Below, one piece after another: positions 6,602 through 13,037 of a stretch of DNA of 16,042 bases. The notes beneath the pieces are model-generated. The model did no database searches. It saw nothing but the letters and a program-made list of their open reading frames with translations, and had not been told where the DNA came from. The stretch covers positions 1 through 16,042 of the forward strand of contig VYCX01000400.1 of NCBI GenBank assembly GCA_009843725.1, in the 5' to 3' direction. Source of the DNA: Boseongicola sp. SB0675_bin_26. GTDB lineage: Bacteria > Pseudomonadota > Alphaproteobacteria > Rhodobacterales > Rhodobacteraceae. Every line of letters begins with the position of its first letter. The first letter of the stretch is position 1. A program made the position numbers and the translations under genes.

Positions 6602-7477
6602 ATGATGAATGCTCTCGAGAGGTCCTTCGAAGCGGCAAAGGCAAGGAACGCGCGAGTCGTCATGCCGGAGATGCCGGAAGACGACCGCATGCGCGACGCC
6701 GCCGACCGGCTTGTCACCGGCGGCCTTGCAACACCGGTGCAGCTTGCAGAACCGTCAGACGATCTTGCGGAGGCGGTTGTCAGGAACCGGGGGGTCAAGC
6801 CCGCGCTTGCGCGTCGCATGATTGGCAAGCCGCTTGTGCGCGCTGCGGCAATGGTTGCGGTTGGCGAGGCGGATGTCCTGGTCGCAGGCGCGCTGGCTCC
6901 AACCCGGCGCGTGATCGAGGCGGCGTCCCTTGCGATCGGCCTTGCCGGCGGAATCCGGCAGCCTTCATCCTTCTTTCTCATGTCCTTTCCCGGAGGGCGC
7001 GAGATGATATTCGCGGACTGCGCTGTCTCCGTGGATCCGGACGCAGGCGAGCTCGCAGGAATCGCGCAGAGCTCCGCCGCCTCTGCAGAAGCGCTTCTGG
7101 GCGAGGCAAGAGTGGCGCTTCTCTCGTATGCGACAGGCACGAGCGGCACGGGACCCTCCGTTGCGAGGGTCGCTGCGGCGACCGAAGCGGCACAAGCGGC
7201 GGGCGTGGCAGCGATCGGTCCCGTGCAGGCCGACACCGCCCTGAATCCGGAGATTGCCGGGCGCAAGGGATCAGGGGCCGGAGATGCCAACGTCCTGGTC
7301 TTCCCTTCCCTTGACGCAGGCAACATCGGATACAAGCTCGCGCAGGAACTGGCCGGGGCGCAGGCCGTTGGGCCGGTCTTGCAAGGCTTTCGAAAGCCGG
7401 TCTGCGACTTGAGCCGAGGCGCGCGCGTGGATGACATCGTCGCGGCCACCGTCATCTCGATTGCGCTCGGCGCCTGA
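6602..7477 (+). CDS. pta: Phosphate acetyltransferase of the xsc-associated type
   Basis: Converts acetyl phosphate + CoA to acetyl-CoA + phosphate, the step after Xsc. The protein has 291 residues from the ATG at 6602 (290 from the adjacent ATG at 6605); AGGGGA lies just upstream. Family features are ARVVMPE at about 17-23, SSFFLMSFPGGREMIFADCAV at 122-142, ALLSYATGTSGTGPS at 172-186 and, near the C-terminus, GPVQADTALNPEIAGRKGSG (206-225) followed by FPSLDAGNIGYKL (234-246). It is somewhat shorter than enterococcal-type Pta (about 320-330) because of a compact N-terminal half. I believe this is normal for the alphaproteobacterial sulfonate-linked form. The gene diverges from citrate synthase across 30 bp and converges on xsc, so pta and xsc cannot share a transcript here. 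A long open frame continuing upstream to about 5600 is antisense to citrate synthase and is not part of the protein. Confidence 0.9.
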   Translation: MMNALERSFEAAKARNARVVMPEMPEDDRMRDAADRLVTGGLATPVQLAEPSDDLAEAVVRNRGVKPALARRMIGKPLVRAAAMVAVGEADVLVAGALAPTRRVIEAASLAIGLAGGIRQPSSFFLMSFPGGREMIFADCAVSVDPDAGELAGIAQSSAASAEALLGEARVALLSYATGTSGTGPSVARVAAATEAAQAAGVAAIGPVQADTALNPEIAGRKGSGAGDANVLVFPSLDAGNIGYKLAQELAGAQAVGPVLQGFRKPVCDLSRGARVDDIVAATVISIALGA

Positions 7478-7613
7478 CCGGAAACCCTGCCTGGAGGCGA
7501 CAGGCGAAGGCACCAAACCGCGTGAGCACCGCCGTCTGCCGGCCCGTGTCCCGCATCAACAGGATGGACATTGCCTGCAATGGCTCCTCCCCTTTGCCCA
7601 TTGCCATTGAAGT

Positions 7614-7660
7614 GCAAGGCTGCCGGTGCGCCCGCGGGGCGAGGCACGGCATGGCCTTGC
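7614..7660. terminator. Long stable hairpin between convergent pta and xsc, candidate bidirectional terminator
   Basis: Four stacked stems can form: 7614-7620 with 7654-7660 (7 bp), 7621-7624 with 7648-7651, 7626-7629 with 7644-7647 and 7630-7633 with 7637-7640, with a three-base loop and small bulges. It ends 10 bp from the xsc stop codon and lies 137 bp after the pta stop. No U-tract follows on either strand, so a factor-independent terminator is not certain; 3'-end protection or a processed small RNA is possible. Confidence 0.45.
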
Positions 7661-7670
7661 CGCCCGACGC

Positions 7671-9443
7671 CTACTCCGCAGCCATGTCGGCGGCGTCGAT
7701 CCCTGCCACTTCGACCGGCTTCTTCATCGCGTCCCGACGGAAGGGCTCTCCGAGTTCCTGGTTGATCATTGCCTCAATCAGGGTGGTCTTGCCGCCGTTC
7801 ATCTGGTCCTTGATCGCCTGGTTCAGCGCGGCAGTGAGCTCCTCCATGTTCCAGGCCACGACGCCATTGAGCCCGCAGGCCTTGGCGATTCCGGCATATG
7901 AGACGTTCTCGTCAAGTTCGGTGCCGACGAAATTGTCATCGTACCAGAGGGTTGAATTCCGCTTTTCCGCGCCCCACTGGTGATTGCGGAAGACGATCTG
8001 CGTGATCGCAGGCCATTCGCTGCGCCCGATGGCCGTGAGTTCGGTCACCGCGATGCCAAAGGCGCCGTCGCCTGCGAATCCCACAACCGGCACGTCCGGA
8101 CAGCCGATCTTGGCGCCGATGATGGCGGGCAGGCCGTAGCCGCAAGGACCAAAGAGGCCGGGTGCCAGGTACTTCCGGCCCTCCTCGAAGTCCGGATACG
8201 CGTTGCCGATGGCACAGTTGTTGCCGATGTCAGAAGAAATGATCGCGTCACGCGGCAGGGCGGCCTGGATGGCCCTCCATGCCATGCGCGGGCTCATCCA
8301 GTCGGGTTTGGCCGCGCGCGCGCGCTCGTTCCAGGTCGTGCCCGGGTCGTCGTCCTCGTGATCCATCGAAGCCAGTTGCTGCGCCCATGCAGACTTCGTG
8401 GTCGCGATCGTGTTCCGGCGCTCTTCGCGCCCGCCGTCACCCGCCGCATCGGAAAGCCGGGCCAGAATCCCCCTGGCGACCTTGGCGGCGTCGCCGACGA
8501 TGCCAACGGTGACCTTCTTGGTCAGCCCGATCCGGTCGGGATTCATGTCCACCTGGATTATCTTCGCTTCCTTCGGCCAGTAGTCGAGGCCATAGCCAGG
8601 CAATGTCGAGAACGGATTGAGCCTCGTGCCCAAAGCGAGCACGACATCGGCCTGCCTGATCAATTCCATGCCGGCCCTTGAACCGTTGTAGCCTAGCGGC
8701 CCGGCGAAAAGCGGATGCGAGCCGGGAAAGGCGTCGTTGTGCTGGTAGCCAACGCAGACCGGAGCATCGAGCCGTTCAGCCAGTTCCCGGGACGCGGCGA
8801 TGCCACCCTCCGACAGCACGACGCCGGCGCCGTTGAGTATGACGGGGAACCGGGCCGACGACAGGAGAGCGGCCGCGTCGGCCACGGCGTTCTCGCCGCC
8901 CGACGAGCGCTCGAACTCGATCGGTTCGGGCAGATCGATGTCGACAACCTGGGTCCACATGTCCCGGGGGACGTTCACCTGGGCAGGTGCCGAAGCGCGT
9001 TTCGCCTGCGCAATGACCCGAGTGAGGACCTCTGCGACCCGGGACGGGTCACGCACCTCTTCCTGGTAGGCAACCATGTCCTCGAAAAGCTTCATCTGCT
9101 CGACTTCCTGGAATCCGCCCTGGCCGATTGTCTTGTTTGCTGCCTGCGGCGTGACCAGAAGGAGCGGCGAGTGGTTCCAGTAGGCTGTCTTCACGGCAGT
9201 CACGAAATTGGTGATCCCGGGCCCGTTTTGCGCGATCATCATCGACATCCTGCCAGACGCACGCGTGTAGCCGTCAGCCATCATGCCACCCGACCCTTCG
9301 TGCGCGCAGTCCCAGAACGTGATGCCAGCCTTGGGGAAGAGATCCGAGATCGGCATGAAGGCCGATCCGATGATGCCGAAGGCGTGGCGGATGCCATGCC
9401 TTTGGAGGACTTTGACGAAAACTTCTTCGGTGGTCATCTTCAT
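7671..9443 (-). CDS. xsc: Sulfoacetaldehyde acetyltransferase
   Basis: A thiamine-diphosphate enzyme that cleaves sulfoacetaldehyde with phosphate to acetyl phosphate and sulfite. It is the central desulfonation step for taurine, isethionate, sulfoacetate and related C2 sulfonates. The 590-residue protein opens MKMTTEEVFVKVLQRHGIRH, with AFGIIGSAFMPISDLFPKAG following, a near-signature Xsc start. The ThDP-activating glutamate is expected at Glu49 (AHEGSGGMMADGY). AANKTIGQGGFQEVEQMK covers 101-118. The ThDP/Mg motif begins at GDG 458-460 and closes near FRNHQWGAEKRNS (485-497). An in-frame ATG eight codons upstream exists, but GGGAGGA seven bases before 9443 fixes this start. xsc is often followed by pta on the same strand; here the two face each other. 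No sulfonate transporter, taurine transaminase/dehydrogenase or sulfite exporter is in the window, so the sulfoacetaldehyde source must lie elsewhere. Confidence 0.96.
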   Translation of the reverse strand: MKMTTEEVFVKVLQRHGIRHAFGIIGSAFMPISDLFPKAGITFWDCAHEGSGGMMADGYTRASGRMSMMIAQNGPGITNFVTAVKTAYWNHSPLLLVTPQAANKTIGQGGFQEVEQMKLFEDMVAYQEEVRDPSRVAEVLTRVIAQAKRASAPAQVNVPRDMWTQVVDIDLPEPIEFERSSGGENAVADAAALLSSARFPVILNGAGVVLSEGGIAASRELAERLDAPVCVGYQHNDAFPGSHPLFAGPLGYNGSRAGMELIRQADVVLALGTRLNPFSTLPGYGLDYWPKEAKIIQVDMNPDRIGLTKKVTVGIVGDAAKVARGILARLSDAAGDGGREERRNTIATTKSAWAQQLASMDHEDDDPGTTWNERARAAKPDWMSPRMAWRAIQAALPRDAIISSDIGNNCAIGNAYPDFEEGRKYLAPGLFGPCGYGLPAIIGAKIGCPDVPVVGFAGDGAFGIAVTELTAIGRSEWPAITQIVFRNHQWGAEKRNSTLWYDDNFVGTELDENVSYAGIAKACGLNGVVAWNMEELTAALNQAIKDQMNGGKTTLIEAMINQELGEPFRRDAMKKPVEVAGIDAADMAAE

Positions 9444-9450
9444 TGTGGCT

Positions 9451-9457
9451 TCCTCCC
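9451..9457 (-). promoter_or_regulatory. Strong ribosome binding site of xsc
   Basis: On the minus strand this reads GGGAGGA, seven bases before the ATG at 9443. It decides the xsc start against the alternative ATG at 9467, which would add eight unconserved residues. Confidence 0.75.
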
Positions 9458-9576
9458 TTTCGGACACGTGAGTTCTGCAATGTCTGCCGCGGTTTCGGCG
9501 GGATCGCCCCGTCGTGCGGGCATCAGGCAGCGTTTAGGGCAAATCCGCCCACAATGTCACGGAAATTCGCGCATTC

Positions 9577-9609
9577 CCTGCACCATGCAGGCAACCGGAT
9601 CGATGATCC
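9577..9609. promoter_or_regulatory. Two adjacent dyads upstream of xsc, candidate operators
   Basis: CCTGCA-CCA-TGCAGG at 9577-9591 and GGATC-GAT-GATCC at 9597-9609 lie 5 bp apart, about 135-165 bp before the xsc start. Both are perfect dyads with 3-bp centres. They could bind a regulator of sulfonate use, such as a TauR-type or LysR-type protein, but no match to a known site can be claimed. Confidence 0.35.
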
Positions 9610-9703
9610 TTGTCGCCGAACGCGACCTGGCGAACAGTTGCTCCGAACAAAGGATGCAGATGCGCAGGACTTCTTCCATCCCATGCCGAGACCTCGTCCG
9701 CAA

Positions 9704-9713
9704 CCCACGTGGG
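9704..9713. promoter_or_regulatory. Perfect 10-bp palindrome before the conserved hypothetical gene
   Basis: CCCACGTGGG lies 68 bp upstream of the ATG at 9781 and contains the CACGTG core. It is a possible operator for the plus-strand gene; a chance occurrence is not excluded. Confidence 0.25.
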
Positions 9714-9780
9714 CAACTTGCCGCCAGAGCTTTCCCACGGGAACGAATCGGTACAGTGTGCCAGGACGAGGTGTTGTCCT

Positions 9781-10137
9781 ATGTCCGAATTCTTGCCAAA
9801 GGAGGTTCGCGACGGCCTGGAACTTGCGCGCAAGCGATCCTTGCGCAGACGAGGCCGGCTGAACGTCCGCGCGGGCGGCAAGTGCGTCGCCGTACTGCGC
9901 TGCTGGGAAAGCGGGTTCGCGGTCGATGCCGGGAATTCGCAAGCCATGCGCGGGCTGGTCGACCTCTATGACGGCGGACGACACCTGTCGCAGTGCCTGA
10001 TCGTGGCCTCACGGGAAGACGCGCACGAGCGGGTGTACGAGTTCAAGCGCGCAACGGCCGCCACTGATCGGGTGCCTCTTGACTATGAGTGGCAATTCGA
10101 GCCGTTCGGCCTGATCACGCATCGACCGGCGGTCTGA
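9781..10137 (+). CDS. Conserved hypothetical protein, Rhodobacteraceae type
   Basis: A 118-residue soluble protein beginning MSEFLPKEVRDGLELARKRS, with AVLRCWESGFAVDA at about 37-50, GLVDLYDGGRHLSQCLIVAS at about 58-77 and YEFKRATAATDRVPLDYE at about 86-103. I associate this pattern with small uncharacterised proteins common in Rhodobacteraceae; no function is known to me. There is no signal peptide or membrane segment. The N-terminus is basic (LARKRSLRRRGRLNVR), which might suggest nucleic acid contact, but this is speculative. The start at 9781 is chosen because conserved sequence begins there and GAGG lies upstream; an in-frame extension to 9610 is low-complexity non-coding translation. 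It stands alone between xsc and the ABC remnant and probably has its own promoter. A possible 6-bp stem (10194-10199 with 10213-10218) follows its stop. Confidence 0.8.
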   Translation: MSEFLPKEVRDGLELARKRSLRRRGRLNVRAGGKCVAVLRCWESGFAVDAGNSQAMRGLVDLYDGGRHLSQCLIVASREDAHERVYEFKRATAATDRVPLDYEWQFEPFGLITHRPAV

Positions 10138-10311
10138 AACCGGCGCCGCAAGGCTTCACCGACCCGCAATTCCGGCCAAGTGGCTGCGGCGTTGCCCGCG
10201 ACCGGAAAGGCAGCGGGCGCGGACCGGAAGCGGCAGGCAACACCGCGAAGCAAGGTACCGTGTTGACGCCCCCTGAAACCCTTCGCAGAATTCCGCGACC
10301 GACTGCTCTCA

Positions 10312-10554
10312 ATGCAGGTGTCCAACCTCGATGCGGAGCTTCGCCTACAAATGCGCGTCGAAATATCGAACTTTCATGACGAGCTAGGCAACACGATGAT
10401 CTACGTCACGCACCATCAAATCGAGGCCATGACCATAATGGACCGGATCGTCGCGCTGCGAGACGGCAGGATCGAGCAGGTCGGACGACCGCTCGATCTC
10501 TACAACAGTCCTGCAAACAGGTTCGTCGCGGGCTTCATAGGCGCCCCCAGATGA
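10312..10554 (+). pseudogene. 5'-truncated sugar ABC transporter ATPase (MalK/UgpC type), D-loop to end of ATPase domain
   Basis: From about 10321 the frame reads [15 protein letters not shown] (D-loop region), [12 protein letters not shown] (H-loop), [36 protein letters not shown], exactly the last third of a MalK/UgpC-type ATPase domain. Walker A, Q-loop, signature LSGGQ and Walker B are missing; the upstream in-frame residues ([13 protein letters not shown]) do not match an ATPase, and an in-frame stop lies at 10264. The usual THDQ after the H-loop histidine is THHQ. The frame ends at a TGA where the TOBE domain should continue. I infer a gene that lost its 5' two thirds by deletion or rearrangement, with the breakpoint at about 10311-10320. 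It probably once completed the transporter of the oxidoreductase operon downstream. Confidence 0.85.
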
Positions 10555-10895
10555 ACTTCCTGGATGGCCGCATCGAGCAGAACCGCCTGTCGCTGGACAG
10601 CGGCCTGACCCGCGACGTGCAACTGGCGGCGAGAAGCGATGGCAGGGTGGCGCTCGGCATCCGGCCCGAAGCGATCGGCGTATCGCCTGACGGCACCGAC
10701 GACATGCAGATCAAGGTGCGGAATTTCGAGCTGCTGGGCTCGGTCACCTACATTTACGGCGTCTTCGAAAACGGCGAGCGGCTCACCGTGCAGATGCCCC
10801 TGCAATGCAACAAGACAATAGGCGCGACGCTTCCATCCGACACGTTCCACCTCTTCGACGGCAAGAGCGGGCAGGCGCTCGCGATCGGCCCATGA
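10551..10895 (+). pseudogene. C-terminal TOBE domain of the same ABC ATPase, separated by a frameshift
   Basis: This frame begins [13 protein letters not shown], the normal continuation of MalK/UgpC proteins after GAP, and carries ALGIRPEAIGV at about 34-44, ELLGSVTYIYG at about 59-69 and FHLFDGKSGQAL near the end, the TOBE-domain marks. It is one frame off from the preceding ATPase fragment: one extra base in the C5 run at 10544-10548 would rejoin them. Either the gene carries a true frameshift or the run was miscalled. Without the nucleotide-binding half it cannot energise transport. The ATGA at 10551 could allow reinitiation, and the stop overlaps the first oxidoreductase start (10892-10895), so the remnant may still carry translation into the downstream operon. 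Confidence 0.83.
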
Positions 10896-11911
10896 AAGCC
10901 GCGCTGATCGGTCTCGGCATGGTCTCGAAAACCTATGCCGACGCGATCGCCGGATCGAACGCGGTGACGCTCGGTCCCGTCTTCGCCAGGAACCCCATGA
11001 GCCGTACGGATTTCCTGGCCACCCATCCCGGGCTTGGCGCACATGCGGCGGACAGCCTGAAGGACATAGCCGAAGATGCATCAGTCGACTTCGCCATCCT
11101 GACCACGCCGCCCGATGCAAGGGCCGAAATCGTCGAGACCCTTGCACGGGCCGGAAAGCCGATCCTGATGGAGAAGCCGGTCGAGCGCACGCTTCCGGCC
11201 GCGACAAGGATCGTCGAGACCTGCGAGAGATCGGGCGTGCCGCTCGGGATCATGCTGCAACATCGCGCCCGGCCCGTGGCAGAGGATCTGGCCGCGCGCA
11301 TGCAGTCGCTTGGACCGCTCATGGCCGTCGAGGTCAACGTGCCGTGGTGGCGTCCGCAGCCCTATTACGACGAGCCGGGGCGCGGAACCTATGCGAGGGA
11401 TGGCGGGGGCGTCCTGATCTCCCAGGCAATCCACACGCTCGACCTGATGCTGACGTTCACCGGACCGGTCTCGGAAGTGACGGCGATGTGCGTCACCACG
11501 GCACGTCACCGGATGGAGGCCGAGGACTTCGTCGTCGCCGGCCTGCAGTTCGAATGCGGCGCCGTGGGCCAGCTCTTCGCGACGACTGCAGGATTCCCGG
11601 GAGCAGGCGAGACGATCACTCTCCATTGCCGGGACGCCTCGGCGAGACTCGGGGCCGGGGTCCTGAAGATCGACTGGCTTGACGGTCGCTCGGAGTCCTC
11701 CGGCGAGTCCATGGCGAGCGGCGCCAGCGCCGACCCGATGGCCTTTACCAGCGACTGGCATCGCCTCGTGATCGAGGACTTTGCCGATGCCGTCAGCGCA
11801 GGACGGCCACCGTTGGTCCCGGGACGGAGCGCACTTGCCGTGCACGCGTTGATCGAGGCGATCGAGAGGAGCGGACGGTCCGGCAGGCGCGTCGCGGTCG
11901 AAGCGCAATGA
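10892..11911 (+). CDS. Gfo/Idh/MocA family oxidoreductase (first of three)
   Basis: A 339-residue NAD(P)-dependent sugar or cyclitol dehydrogenase. It has the N-terminal Rossmann nucleotide loop IGLGMVSKTY (6-15), the family EKP motif MEKPVERT (93-100) with Lys95 as expected catalytic lysine, and the C-terminal alpha/beta domain. WWRPQPYYDEPGRGTYARDG (152-171) is followed by GGVLISQAIHTLDLM (172-186), with His181 and Asp184 in the catalytic region. The substrate is unknown; family members oxidise inositols, glucose, glycosides and related sugars. The start overlaps the stop of the ABC remnant by ATGA; ATGs further upstream are in TOBE-coding sequence. It opens a plus-strand operon of three paralogous oxidoreductases and a CE15-like hydrolase. 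The GRGTYARDGGG pattern is the kind often found with sugar ABC transporters, which agrees with the broken ATPase in front. Confidence 0.9.
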   Translation: MKAALIGLGMVSKTYADAIAGSNAVTLGPVFARNPMSRTDFLATHPGLGAHAADSLKDIAEDASVDFAILTTPPDARAEIVETLARAGKPILMEKPVERTLPAATRIVETCERSGVPLGIMLQHRARPVAEDLAARMQSLGPLMAVEVNVPWWRPQPYYDEPGRGTYARDGGGVLISQAIHTLDLMLTFTGPVSEVTAMCVTTARHRMEAEDFVVAGLQFECGAVGQLFATTAGFPGAGETITLHCRDASARLGAGVLKIDWLDGRSESSGESMASGASADPMAFTSDWHRLVIEDFADAVSAGRPPLVPGRSALAVHALIEAIERSGRSGRRVAVEAQ

Positions 11912-12016
11912 CCGGCCTGCTGCTTCGATCATGGGTTCGGCGGCGATGGATCGCTCGGAGACCGCAATGGCCCCCTGCCCGATGTCCGTGCCGGGTCGCG
12001 CTACGGGACAGGAACC

Positions 12017-12026
12017 GGAGGGAGGG
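12017..12026 (+). promoter_or_regulatory. Strong ribosome binding site for the second oxidoreductase
   Basis: GGAGGGAGGG lies six bases before the ATG at 12033 and sets this start over the in-frame ATG at 11931, whose extra 34 residues are unconserved. It is the strongest ribosome site in the operon and the only internal gene start here that does not rely on an overlap. Confidence 0.7.
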
Positions 12027-12032
12027 CTGACC

Positions 12033-13037
12033 ATGCCGTTCAAGCTCGGCGTCATCGGAATCGATCACGGGCACATTTTCGGAATGCTTTCGAACATGCT
12101 GGCCGAAGGCTGCCCCTGCGATGCCTACTGGACGGACGGGACGGCCGTGACGGAACGGAAATTCAACGAGGTCTTTCCCAAGGTTGCCAAGGCCGCGGAC
12201 AGGCGTCGCATACTCGACGATCCCGAAATCGCCATGATCCTGATCTCGGCGGTGCCGGAGGACCGCGCGGGCCTGGCGGTCGAAGCCATGCAGGCCGGCA
12301 AGGACGTCATGGTCGACAAGCCTGGCTGCACGACGCTCGAGCAGCTCGACGCGATTCGGGGCGCGCAGGCGGACACCGGGCGAATCTGGACGGTGAATTT
12401 CTCGGAGCGGTTCGAGGTGCCCGCCGTCACGCGCGCCGAAGAGCTCGTCTTCGGAGGCGCCATCGGGCGCGTCGTCCAGACGGTCGGCCTCGGCCCCCAC
12501 AAGAAGAACCTCCGAACCCGTCCGCCATGGTTCCTGCTGCGGGAACGCTACGGCGGGATACTCTGCGACATCGGCTCGCACCAGATCGACCAGTTCCTGC
12601 ACTTCACCGGATCCGGGTCCGCCGAGGTCGCCCATGCCCATGTCGAGAACACGACCATGCCAGATGCACCTGGATTCCAGGATTTCGGGGAGATGGTCCT
12701 CCGCTCGGACAAGGGCCACGGCTACGTTCGCGTCGACTGGTTCACGCCCAACGGCCTTCCGACCTGGGGAGACGGACGGCTCTTCATCCAGGGAACCGAA
12801 GGGCACATCGAACTGCGCAAGTACACGGACATCGGCCGGCCGCACGTGACGAACAACCTGTACCTGGTCAATGGCGAGGAAAACACGATGATCCCCTGCA
12901 GCGACGCGGGCCTGCCCTATTTCCCGCGCCTTGTTGCGGACGTGGCCGACAGGACCGAGACTGCCGTTCGGCAGATCCATACGTTCACGGCCACCGAACT
13001 GGCGATCCAGGCGCAGATGAAGGCCGAGGCCGCATGA
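12033..13037 (+). CDS. Gfo/Idh/MocA family oxidoreductase (second, atypical)
   Basis: A 334-residue member of the same family but a distinct branch. The nucleotide loop reads VIGIDHGHIFGM (7-18) instead of GxGxxG, and the EKP motif is VDKPGCTT (94-101), keeping Lys96. GPHKKNLRTRPPWFLLRERY (154-173) leads to GGILCDIGSHQIDQFLHF (174-191) with His183 as likely active-site histidine. This pattern occurs in a recognisable uncharacterised subgroup, so the odd nucleotide loop is probably functional rather than decay. It is separated from the first oxidoreductase by 121 bp and overlaps the third by ATGA (13034-13037). It may act as a partner rather than a copy, since the three paralogues share little beyond family motifs. 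NAD(P)-dependent oxidation or reduction of a sugar hydroxyl or ketone is expected; the substrate is unknown. Confidence 0.88.
   Translation: MPFKLGVIGIDHGHIFGMLSNMLAEGCPCDAYWTDGTAVTERKFNEVFPKVAKAADRRRILDDPEIAMILISAVPEDRAGLAVEAMQAGKDVMVDKPGCTTLEQLDAIRGAQADTGRIWTVNFSERFEVPAVTRAEELVFGGAIGRVVQTVGLGPHKKNLRTRPPWFLLRERYGGILCDIGSHQIDQFLHFTGSGSAEVAHAHVENTTMPDAPGFQDFGEMVLRSDKGHGYVRVDWFTPNGLPTWGDGRLFIQGTEGHIELRKYTDIGRPHVTNNLYLVNGEENTMIPCSDAGLPYFPRLVADVADRTETAVRQIHTFTATELAIQAQMKAEAA

Larger units (their letters stand above)
9444..9780. other. Divergent control region between xsc and a conserved hypothetical gene (337 bp)
   Basis: It must hold the promoter of xsc (minus) and that of the 118-residue protein (plus). 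Dyads seen are 9577-9591 (6-bp arms, 3-bp spacer), 9597-9609 (5-bp arms, 3-bp spacer) and a perfect 10-bp palindrome at 9704-9713. Frames reading into the flanking genes are extensions without conserved sequence. No -35/-10 pair could be assigned confidently. Confidence 0.55.

Noticed and set aside
9628..9642. Sigma-54 promoter (TGGCGAACAGTTGCT)
   Set aside because: GG and GC are separated by one base too few and the match to TGGCAC is partial.
8715..9780. Plus-strand frame of 418 residues over the xsc start and control region
   Set aside because: It is antisense to xsc with no recognisable motif, as expected of high-GC third-position shadows.
9610..9780. N-terminal extension of the 118-residue protein to an ATG at 9610
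   Set aside because: The extension is cysteine-rich, unstructured and unlike the conserved start MSEFLPKEV; it also overlaps putative operators.
10138..10320. Insertion sequence at the ABC breakpoint
   Set aside because: No transposase motif, terminal inverted repeats or target duplication could be seen; only a 6-bp stem is present.
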